IMG/VR virus record: IMGVR_UViG_3300050821_011106
Coordinates: 1 to 55,921 of that record
DNA length: 55,921 nucleotides
Direction: 5' to 3' (one strand)
Origin: a virus
The notes below the pieces were generated by a model. It searched no databases. It saw only the letters and a program-made list of their open reading frames with translations, and was not told where the DNA came from. The first letter of the stretch is position 1; the number at the start of each line of letters is the position of its first letter. The translations under genes and the position numbers were made by a program. Positions 20,698-27,217 of the stretch are shown one piece after another.

Positions 20698-22266
20698 ATG
20701 CCCATAATTCAAACCTCCGAGATCACCCAATCCACTCGCCTCGCCCCCAACACCGGGTTGCAGGTGTATTGTGGCCTGGATTGTGGAGTCACAATCGAGG
20801 TCCGGGAGGAGCTCGGTCGCCTGTTCAACGAGACTCCGGAGATTTACAATTTCGAGCGAGCGCTCCAGGGTCCATACCTGGAGATCATGCTCCGGGGTTT
20901 CCGGGTGGATCAAATCGCCCGGTCCCGCGCAGCGAGCGAGCTCCGGAGCAGGATCGAAAGGCTCGAACGCACGCTCAACCAAATGGCCACCGCGGTCTGG
21001 CACCAACCGCTCAACCCCCGCTCGCCAAAGCAGCTCACGCAGTTCTTCTACCGAGCCATGGGCTTGCCGGAGGTCTGGTTGTCGCAGAAAGGCGAGCGGA
21101 AGCTTTCGACCAACCGAGAGGCTTTGGAAAAGCTGGAGGTCTACCTGCATGCCCGACCTATCATCGCCTGCATTCTCAGCATCCGTGACCTCGCCAAACA
21201 GCTCCAAGTTTTCGACACTGACATTGACGCTGACGGAAGATTCCGAACCAGCTATAACATTGCTGGAACTGAAACTGGACGACCAAGCAGTAGCGAAAAT
21301 GCGTTTGGGACCGGAGGGAATGCTCAAAATATCGCTCCTGGACTCCGCTACGTCTTCGTGGCTGATCCTGGGTGGAAGCTCGTTGTCATAGACCTGGAAC
21401 AGGTCGAAGCCCGGGATGTGGGATTTTTCTGTGGCTGCCTGTTCAACAACTGGGAGTTCCTGGACGCTTGTGAAAGTGGAGATCTACATACAAACAACGC
21501 CAGAAGAATTTGGCCTGAGCTCAATTGGACTGGAGATAATAAGAAAGACCGGGCAATTGCTGACAGAAACTTCTATCGAGAATTCTCATACCGCGACATG
21601 GCTAAAAGAGGCTCGCATCTCAGTAATTACTACGGCACCGCCTGGACCGCATCCCGGCACCTGAAAGTCCCAATCGCCATGATGGAGGAGTTCCAGGCCC
21701 GGTATATCCGCGGGCGTTTGGCCCGGCCCGGGCAGGCAGCCATCGAGCCCGCGTATCCGGCTATTGCGGAATACTGGCAATGGGTGGCCACCGAGTTGCA
21801 AACCACCCACCAACTGACCACCCCATTTGGCCGCCGGAGGCATTTCTTCGGCCGCCCCGGAGATGACACAACGCTGCGCGAGGCCATCGCGTTCCTGCCC
21901 CAATCCACCACCGCCGACCGCATGAACCTGGGCCTGTGGCGAGTCTGGAAACACATGCCCCACGCGCAGCTCCTGGCCCAAACCTATGACTCGGTCACGT
22001 TCCAGGTCCGGGAAGGCCCGGGGTTCGATGATGCGGTGGCAGAAGCCCTGCAACTTATCGCCGACATCCCGCTCTATGGGCCAAATGGCCGGAGGTATGC
22101 CGTTCCCGGAGAGGCCAAGGTTGGCTACAACTGGGGGAACATGCACGACCCGCGGAAGGCGATTGGCCCGGGGAATAGGTTTAACCCAGACGGCCTGGTT
22201 AAATGGTCCCCTGGGGCGGATCGCCGCGCCCGGGCCAACGGCCTGCAACGAATAATGGAGGGTTAA
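20698..22266 (+). CDS. family A DNA polymerase with truncated exonuclease start
   Basis: A 522-residue polymerase from ATG 20698. It opens with the Exo III motif VYCGLDCGVTIE (YCGLD at 24-28), lacking Exo I and II, which are in the upstream glycosylase fusion. Polymerase motifs are: motif A VIDLEQVEARDV, motif B RDMAKRGSHLSNYYGTAW and motif C QTYDSVTF, where the usual His-Asp-Glu is Tyr-Asp-Ser. The catalytic Asp residues of A and C are kept. It is the replicative polymerase of the phage. No 5'-3' nuclease is fused. Confidence 0.92.
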   Translation: MPIIQTSEITQSTRLAPNTGLQVYCGLDCGVTIEVREELGRLFNETPEIYNFERALQGPYLEIMLRGFRVDQIARSRAASELRSRIERLERTLNQMATAVWHQPLNPRSPKQLTQFFYRAMGLPEVWLSQKGERKLSTNREALEKLEVYLHARPIIACILSIRDLAKQLQVFDTDIDADGRFRTSYNIAGTETGRPSSSENAFGTGGNAQNIAPGLRYVFVADPGWKLVVIDLEQVEARDVGFFCGCLFNNWEFLDACESGDLHTNNARRIWPELNWTGDNKKDRAIADRNFYREFSYRDMAKRGSHLSNYYGTAWTASRHLKVPIAMMEEFQARYIRGRLARPGQAAIEPAYPAIAEYWQWVATELQTTHQLTTPFGRRRHFFGRPGDDTTLREAIAFLPQSTTADRMNLGLWRVWKHMPHAQLLAQTYDSVTFQVREGPGFDDAVAEALQLIADIPLYGPNGRRYAVPGEAKVGYNWGNMHDPRKAIGPGNRFNPDGLVKWSPGADRRARANGLQRIMEG

Positions 22267-22271
22267 TCACC

Positions 22272-22553
22272 ATGAAAACAAATCGACGGACAGCGAACCG
22301 GAATACAACAGCAGGTCAAACAATGCCTGCCCCCAGCTCAATCCACCACCCTGCCCACTACCACGGCGCGGGCTCCCCATACGAGGCTATCAAGGTGATC
22401 GAGGCCTGGGAACTGGGTTTTGCCCTGGGCAATGCGGTGAAATACATCGCCCGGGCTGGTCGCAAGCCCGGGGCCACGAGGCTGGAAGACCTGCAAAAAG
22501 CCCGGTGGTATTTGGACCGGGAAATCAGCAACCTGGAGGCTGGCAATGGCTGA
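22272..22553 (+). CDS. DUF3310-family protein
   Basis: A 93-residue protein with GGAGG 11 bases before ATG 22272. Residues 25-88 match DUF3310: HHPAHY, then YEAIKVIEAW, NAVKYIARAGRK and EDLQKARWYLDREI. This small helical fold is common in phage replication operons and is often labelled nucleotide-kinase-like, without proven activity. Its neighbours, the polymerase and a nucleotide pyrophosphatase, agree with a role in nucleotide metabolism. The tail overlaps the next small gene by 8 bases. Confidence 0.85.
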   Translation: MKTNRRTANRNTTAGQTMPAPSSIHHPAHYHGAGSPYEAIKVIEAWELGFALGNAVKYIARAGRKPGATRLEDLQKARWYLDREISNLEAGNG

Positions 22554-22674
22554 GGTCATACTTGTTATGATGGCTTATGCCCTGGGTATTGGGGTCGGAG
22601 CTATGTTCTGGCGTTCACAGGCTATCGCCTGGAGAAACAGCGTTGGCTACATGGGGAGGCGCGACCACAAATGA
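22546..22674 (+). CDS. 42-residue membrane microprotein
   Basis: MAEVILVMMAYALGIGVGAM followed by FWRSQAIAWRN and a basic end GRRDHK. It has one transmembrane helix with a positive C-terminus. It overlaps the DUF3310 gene by 8 bases and its stop overlaps the next start as ATGA, the same pattern as the genuine genes around it. The function is unknown. Confidence 0.6.
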   Translation: MAEVILVMMAYALGIGVGAMFWRSQAIAWRNSVGYMGRRDHK

Positions 22675-23114
22675 CCAACATCACCACCCGGTTGACCCGG
22701 ACAACCGCCCAGTCCTACCTCCGTTCCCTGGCCTATATCCACAACGCCGCCGGGGCCAGCTTCCGGATTGACGACCTCTGCCAGCAATGCCACGCAGTCG
22801 CCGCGGCCTTGGGCTGGTGGACTGCCCCAGATGGCACCGCCGCGGTGCTCAATTTCGGCGAACGCATTGCCCTGATGCACTCGGAGTTATCCGAGGCTCT
22901 GGAGGGAGATCGGAAAGGCCTGGCAAGCGATCACATCCCGGGGTTTTCCATGGTGGAGGAGGAATTCGCGGATACACTTATTCGGATCTTCGACACCGCC
23001 GGGGCCATGGGGCTTCGCCTGGGCGAAGCCTTTGCTGCCAAAATGGTGTTCAACCAACAGCGCCCGGACCACAAGCCGGAGGCTCGGGAGCAATCTGGTG
23101 GGAAGAAATATTGA
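22671..23114 (+). CDS. MazG-like nucleotide pyrophosphohydrolase
   Basis: A 147-residue all-alpha NTP pyrophosphatase. The metal-binding pattern is ALMHSELSEALEGDRKG around residues 70-86 (E-x2-E) and EEFADTLIRIFD around 100-111 (E-x3-D). A MazG-type helix (AFAAKMVFNQQRPDHK) follows. Such phage enzymes hydrolyse (d)NTPs to monophosphates, cleaning non-canonical nucleotides or lowering ppGpp-like alarms. Start at the ATGA overlap. Confidence 0.85.
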   Translation: MTNITTRLTRTTAQSYLRSLAYIHNAAGASFRIDDLCQQCHAVAAALGWWTAPDGTAAVLNFGERIALMHSELSEALEGDRKGLASDHIPGFSMVEEEFADTLIRIFDTAGAMGLRLGEAFAAKMVFNQQRPDHKPEAREQSGGKKY

Positions 23115-23416
23115 GCCGGGTAGCCGCAGCCAACGTTGTGCAAAGCATGCTTTGCACCACCAGCGCCTGATCCTGCAACCCACCAAGCCAACCGCGCAGC
23201 GCCCCCAGGCCACGTTGAAAGTCTCTGTCCAATGCCGGATGTGCCGGGCGGCCTGGTCGCGTGGTCGCCGGGGGAGGCTCCGAGCCTTGGTTATGCGCCT
23301 TGAAAGAGTCCAATAAAATGGCCGAGCGACACAGTGAATACGGCCGAAACACCCGAGTTGGGCGTTGTGCTGGGCCTCCGGTGATTGAGTGGACGTTGTG
23401 AGAATCGGGCAATAAT
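23115..23416 (+). other. 302-base gap with palindrome and doubtful small frames
   Basis: No strong gene lies here. A frame running to 23316 (from TTG 23152: LHHQRLILQPTKP, then VQCRMCRAAWSRGRRGRLRAL) has a CxxC and a basic tail but no normal start. It is followed after 1 base by ATG 23318-23401, encoding MAERHSEYGRNTRVGRCAGP and a short tail. Both are weak. The gap also holds the 20-bp palindrome at 23138. It may be a decayed gene or a regulatory gap before the DUF3987-like gene. Confidence 0.4.
23138..23157. repeat. 20-bp perfect palindrome
   Basis: GTGCAAAGCATGCTTTGCAC is a perfect inverted repeat without spacer, 24 bases after the MazG-like gene stop. It could be a dimeric regulator site, a cruciform/hairpin, or an RNA end structure (no U run follows). 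Confidence 0.85.
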
Positions 23417-24667
23417 GTGCCCAGGGGAAACGGCACGGTTGGCCACCAGGATTTCATCGATGATTTCATGGCCATGACCTCCTCGGACGATACTCCAGCC
23501 CTATTCCGACTCTGGTCGGCCATTGGGCTGGTTGCCGGGGCACTCGAACGCCGGATCTGGACCCAGGTCGGATGGCGGAGTGGTCGCCCGAGATTGGCCT
23601 ACCCGAATCTCTACACCATGCTGGTGGCGCCCCCCGGTGTCGGGAAATACATAATCGAGGACGTGAATGAGCTCTGGGCGAGTACGTTCGAGCCCGGGAC
23701 CCGAGCCCCGGCGTTTCATGTTGCCCCGACCAGTATGACAAAAGCTTCGCTGGTGGATAAGCTGGCTAAGTCCAAAACCACCAGGCTGGCTGCCAAAGGC
23801 CCCCCGGTGGAGTACCACTCGTTGCTGGTGGCGGCGGAGGAGTTCGGGGTGTTCTTGCCGGCGTATGATAACGAGTTCATCGGGACGTTGAATAAGATTT
23901 ACAATAATCCACCAGTGCATTCCGAAGAACGCCGCCATGGCCCGGCCCGAGAGGTGGTCATAGACCTGCCCCAGCTCAATATCCTGGCCGGCGTGCAGCC
24001 CGGGTGGTTGAGTGAGATCTTCCCCGAGGTCGCTTGGAGCACGGGGCTCACCGCTCGGATTATCATGGTGTATTCCAGTGAGGAGTCTGTCCGCGATCCA
24101 TTTGCGGTGGATCGGGGCCAACACCTAGACCACGACGCGGTGACCCAGCAGCTGGGGGAGCTCTCGCAACTTTACGGAGAGCTCGGCTGGGAACCCAACG
24201 CACAAGAACGCTGGACCACCTGGGTCATGGCCGGGTGTCCCCCGGTACCAATGCACTCAAAACTCGAGCACTACAACCGCCGGCGTAGATTGCATGTTTT
24301 GAAACTCGCGATGGTGTCAGCGATTAGCCGAGGTGGGCGCTCGGCCATTGCCCTCCAAGACGTAGACCGAGCGATTGAGTGGCTGGTAGAGGTGGAGCAA
24401 CTCATGCCGGATATCTTCCGGGCCATGGTCGGCCGGAGCGATCATCAGGTCATGGAGGAGCTGCATTTTTTTGCCAGCAAGCTCTGGCGGGTGCATTCGC
24501 AAGAGCCAATATCCCCGGACAAATTCTGGGCATTTCTCCGCCAACGAGTGCCGAGTGATAAGATCCAGAAGATCCTGCAAGCCGCCGAGCGGAGCGGGAT
24601 GATCGTCCGCTTTGCCGGGACGGAGACCTTCCGGCCTGGAGCTCGGACTGAATTTGAAGTGGAGTGA
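23417..24667 (+). CDS. DUF3987-like helicase/primase-type ATPase
   Basis: A 416-residue protein, probably from GTG 23417 (CAATAATGTG context; no better start). It opens DFIDDFMAMTSSDDTPALFR with LWSAIGLVAGAL after it. Walker A is MLVAPPGVGKY near residue 75, and an acidic LLVAAEEFGVF near 136 may be Walker B. It then has YNRRRRLHVLKLAMVSA and a winged-helix-like C-terminus (DKFWAFLRQRVPSDKIQKIL). This is the layout of DUF3987 proteins that act as helicase partners of phage primases. With no separate DnaB or primase in the window, it may be the replicative helicase (inference). Confidence 0.75.
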   Translation: MPRGNGTVGHQDFIDDFMAMTSSDDTPALFRLWSAIGLVAGALERRIWTQVGWRSGRPRLAYPNLYTMLVAPPGVGKYIIEDVNELWASTFEPGTRAPAFHVAPTSMTKASLVDKLAKSKTTRLAAKGPPVEYHSLLVAAEEFGVFLPAYDNEFIGTLNKIYNNPPVHSEERRHGPAREVVIDLPQLNILAGVQPGWLSEIFPEVAWSTGLTARIIMVYSSEESVRDPFAVDRGQHLDHDAVTQQLGELSQLYGELGWEPNAQERWTTWVMAGCPPVPMHSKLEHYNRRRRLHVLKLAMVSAISRGGRSAIALQDVDRAIEWLVEVEQLMPDIFRAMVGRSDHQVMEELHFFASKLWRVHSQEPISPDKFWAFLRQRVPSDKIQKILQAAERSGMIVRFAGTETFRPGARTEFEVE

Positions 24668-24673
24668 ACGGTA

Positions 24674-24829
24674 ATGTTAATCACAGAACACTGGATTCTA
24701 GCAGTTAGCGCAGTAGTAATTTTCCTTGTCTGGCATATATACTGGACATACAAAGATATTCACAATCTACGAGATCGAATTGGACAATTAGAGCGGAAAA
24801 TAAACGGGCAATATGGATGGCCTCCATGA
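24674..24829 (+). CDS. 51-residue membrane microprotein
   Basis: MLITEHWILAVSAVVIFLVW, then HIYWTYKDIHNLRDRIGQLE and a short polar end. It has one transmembrane helix followed by a short coiled-coil helix, and a predicted cytoplasmic C-terminus. AT-rich. Its stop overlaps the next start as ATGA. The layout resembles small membrane anchors or i-spanin-like proteins, but it lies in the early block, away from lysis genes. Confidence 0.65.
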   Translation: MLITEHWILAVSAVVIFLVWHIYWTYKDIHNLRDRIGQLERKINGQYGWPP

Positions 24830-25329
24830 CCTCCATTGCCTATCGCTCTGGCATCCTGGCCGCGGACTCGGGTTGTTGGGTGGACTCGGTGCTTATCTCC
24901 CGGGTTAACAAAATCCAGCGATCCCCGAACGGCGAGCTGGCCACTGGGACTGGCCCTAGTTTCATTGTTGAGGAGTTCAAACGCTGGTGCTGGGATGGCT
25001 GCCAGGGGCGATTTCAACCCCCACCCCATGAGCCGGATGATGGCTTCACGGGTTTGGTGATCGACAGCAAGGGGATGGCCTGGCTCTACGACCTCCACGG
25101 GAATTCCACCCAGTGCAAGTACGAACCCTACCTGGCTATTGGATATGGCCAGGAGTTTATGCTGGGGGCTATGGCCTGCGGGCGGAGTGCCCAGCAAGCG
25201 GTGGAACTGGCTTGCGAGTTCGTGGCCTACGCCAAGCCCCCGGTGCAGGTTGAGCGAGCTGGGCTCGGCACCCTGCCCGAGCCAATCCAACGACCAAGTA
25301 TGGAAAATCCGCAAGGCTGGATGGGCTGA
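24826..25329 (+). CDS. HslV/proteasome-like Ntn hydrolase
   Basis: A 167-residue protein; I prefer ATG 24826 (ATGA overlap), which places Thr2 behind the initiator Met as in HslV. The N-terminus TSIAYRSGILAADSG matches T-T-I-A-Y-x-D-G-x-x-A-A-D-S of phage and bacterial HslV-like proteins. Asp14 (AADS) and the Lys in VNKI are the expected partners of the Thr nucleophile. The C-terminal AIGYGQEFMLGAMACGRSAQ plus AVELA is the 'GSG..AlgAm..G..A.eAv' region. No HslU is encoded, so it may act alone or with the host ATPase. The activity is inferred. Confidence 0.75.
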   Translation: MTSIAYRSGILAADSGCWVDSVLISRVNKIQRSPNGELATGTGPSFIVEEFKRWCWDGCQGRFQPPPHEPDDGFTGLVIDSKGMAWLYDLHGNSTQCKYEPYLAIGYGQEFMLGAMACGRSAQQAVELACEFVAYAKPPVQVERAGLGTLPEPIQRPSMENPQGWMG

Positions 25330-25336
25330 TGGGAAA

Positions 25337-25362
25337 TTTGACGGTCAAAGATGGTGCGAGCC
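25337..25362. promoter_or_regulatory. dispersed inverted-repeat element, copy 2 (inverted)
   Basis: TTTGA-CGG-TCAAA (25337-25349) followed by GATGGTGCGAGCC. It is the reverse complement of the 10411-10437 element with two differences. It lies just after the last sizeable + gene, 66 bases before the convergent hairpin zone. It could be a regulatory site for the end of either block. Confidence 0.45.
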
Positions 25363-25547
25363 TGGGGTGGTCGGAGGGCTAAGGTGGGGGTGGATGGACC
25401 CCCCGGGTTATGCCCCGGACTTAGGCCCTAAAAGGGCATGGCACGGCCATTCCATGCCCTTGATTTCCCCGATCCCGACCCCAAATGAACCACAACGCCG
25501 ACCCGTAACGCAACGCATCCTTAACCCTTAAAAAGCGAGCCTTTCCC
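25363..25547. other. junction spacer between blocks
   Basis: A spacer without a supported gene. It contains the 10-bp stem at 25431-25460, a CCGG-rich hairpin (25400-25416) and AT-poor sequence up to the small membrane gene at 25548. It is the place where transcription from both sides must stop. Confidence 0.5.
25429..25463. terminator. hairpin at the convergent junction
   Basis: Perfect 10-bp stem AAGGGCATGG / CCATGCCCTT with a 10-base loop. Read on the - strand it is followed by TTTTAGG; read on the + strand by GATTT. It lies just past the end of the - strand structural operon and just before the last small + gene, so it is most likely the terminator of the late operon and possibly bidirectional. 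Confidence 0.6.
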
Positions 25548-25658
25548 ATGCACATCCTCGCCGGCATCGCCATCATTTTCCTGGTCCTGGTCCTAATCGA
25601 GTGGGCTGGCGGCCGCACATCTAGCCGCCCTGGGGGTGGGTTTTACCCCAGGCGCTAA
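25548..25658 (+). CDS. 36-residue membrane microprotein at the junction
   Basis: MHILAGIAIIFLVLVLIEWA then GGRTSSRPGGGFYPRR. It has one transmembrane helix and a Gly/Arg-rich tail. AAAAGCGAG upstream is a fair ribosome site. The stop overlaps the stop of the converging - gene by 4 bases (25655-25658), and a hairpin CCTGGGG/CCCCAGG lies in its last codons. It is small and its function is unknown. Confidence 0.5.
   Translation: MHILAGIAIIFLVLVLIEWAGGRTSSRPGGGFYPRR
25629..25652. terminator. second junction hairpin
   Basis: Seven-base stem CCTGGGG / CCCCAGG with a 10-base loop (GTGGGTTTTA) lies inside the last codons of the small + gene, immediately next to the end of the - operon. It has no U run, so termination would be weak; it may protect mRNA 3' ends. 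Confidence 0.35.
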
Positions 25659-27214
25659 GGCGACAGATCATTCCCGGCCAACGCCCCGGCAGCGGGAAAG
25701 CGCAGTGCGCTTGGGTTCCGGGCCACAGTCCGGGCTCCGGCCAACACCGGCGGAACCACAGCCCCAGAAATCGCCATCAGCCCAGGATCCAGGTGCAACA
25801 TGGGTGCAATGGCCTGGCCAAGGCCCTCGCCCAGAATGGCCTGGACTGTGAGTTTGTCGCTCCCAGGGGCCGGGTGATTGGCCAGGGCCTGCACCGCGGA
25901 GTCAATGCGGCTGCGAGTGGTCGGATCGGGGACCAGCGCGGCCTTCGCCTCCGGCGCGAGCTTGGCCCAGCCTTTCGGAGTTTGCAGCAAATGAGCGGCA
26001 GCAAGCTCATTGGTGGCCTCGTCCGGAAGGACAGCCCGGAGCGTAGCCAAATTTGTCCCGCCTTTCTTCGCCTGGCCCATGGCCACATCCATGGCCTTCT
26101 CCGGCGTCACCCCCGGAGCCACCAGGGGGCCAATATTGTCCTCCGCAAGACCCCGCAGCCGGCTGGACTCGGAGTTAGCAGTGGAGAATAGGTCTCCCGC
26201 TCCAGCCTGATCTGCGGTCTTATTCAGATCCTGTGTAACCGCCGCGTACAGGCGGTCGAGGTTCTTCTGTCCGATGGACTGCAACGGGGACTTGGAGTCC
26301 ACCATTCCCTGGCCAATCGCACTCCTCAGCTCCCGGACGTCGTCCCAGCTGGGACTTATGCCCATTCCGACTAGGGATTTGTCCAACTGACCTTTGAGTT
26401 GATCCGGTAGCGTTGGACGCATTTTCTGCAACTGACCAGACAACACCCCACCCCCGGTGGTGATATCGTCCAGGGTTTTAACATAACTGGTGATTGGGGT
26501 GTTAGGCCCCTGGGGCAAATCCGCCGTGTGCATGGCCGCATCCACTGGTTTCCAGACCTCAGCCTCAGCCGCGGGCAAGGTGGTGGAGAGCCAGGTGCTG
26601 GCGTGGCCTTGGAGAGCAGCTCCCGCTTGCTGTTGGGTCTCGGACTGGCCCAGGGATTTGGCAATGGTTGCTAAGCTCCGCGCCCCCATCAGGCTCCGGG
26701 CCAGTGCCCCCACTCCCCCCGCACCCAGTCCCCCGATCGCACCCCCAGCAATTTCCGCAGCTTTGCTCCCAGGGAACAGTTGATTGGCAGCTTCGCCTCC
26801 CAGTGCTCCGCCGGCAGTTGCCAGAGGCATCACCCCAGCCAGCAACGGGTTGGCCCCAGTGGCCTCGGCTATCGCTCCGCCATAGCGGGCGAGGGCGTTG
26901 GGTGGGTTGGGCGTGGAGGTGCCGAAGACCGCGGTGGTTGGATCGACTGTTTGATCTGATGGGGTAAACCCCTCACCCACCGCCATATTCTGGCCACTGC
27001 CCAGCACCCCGGCGGCAAATTTCCGGCCAATGAATCCCAGAGTCCGGAGGACCCCAGCCCCCAGGCTGGTCGCCGGTTGGGCTGGTGCCGGGCTGGTCTC
27101 CGGGGTGTAGTCGGATAGGAATTGCTCCGGGGGAATGCGCCCCGGAGCCCCCGGGGCTGCCACCGACGCTCCCTGGAATTGTTGCAGGAACTCCAGGGGA
27201 TCTTGCGTGGCCAT
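25655..27214 (-). CDS. internal virion (ejection) protein, large
   Basis: A 519-residue Ala/Gly/Pro-rich protein, the last of four long genes at the end of the late operon. Residues 100-175 contain a glycine-rich hydrophobic stretch (AEIAGGAIGGLGAGGVGALA) that could insert in membranes. The rest is helical with Gln/Ala/Asp-rich segments. P22 relatives place ejection proteins gp7, gp20 and gp16 at the end of their late operon; size, composition and position fit, but sequence-level assignment to one of them is not possible. It starts 3 bases after the neighbour's stop. Confidence 0.6.
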   Translation of the reverse strand: MATQDPLEFLQQFQGASVAAPGAPGRIPPEQFLSDYTPETSPAPAQPATSLGAGVLRTLGFIGRKFAAGVLGSGQNMAVGEGFTPSDQTVDPTTAVFGTSTPNPPNALARYGGAIAEATGANPLLAGVMPLATAGGALGGEAANQLFPGSKAAEIAGGAIGGLGAGGVGALARSLMGARSLATIAKSLGQSETQQQAGAALQGHASTWLSTTLPAAEAEVWKPVDAAMHTADLPQGPNTPITSYVKTLDDITTGGGVLSGQLQKMRPTLPDQLKGQLDKSLVGMGISPSWDDVRELRSAIGQGMVDSKSPLQSIGQKNLDRLYAAVTQDLNKTADQAGAGDLFSTANSESSRLRGLAEDNIGPLVAPGVTPEKAMDVAMGQAKKGGTNLATLRAVLPDEATNELAAAHLLQTPKGWAKLAPEAKAALVPDPTTRSRIDSAVQALANHPAPGSDKLTVQAILGEGLGQAIAPMLHLDPGLMAISGAVVPPVLAGARTVARNPSALRFPAAGALAGNDLSP

Positions 27215-27217
27215 GGC

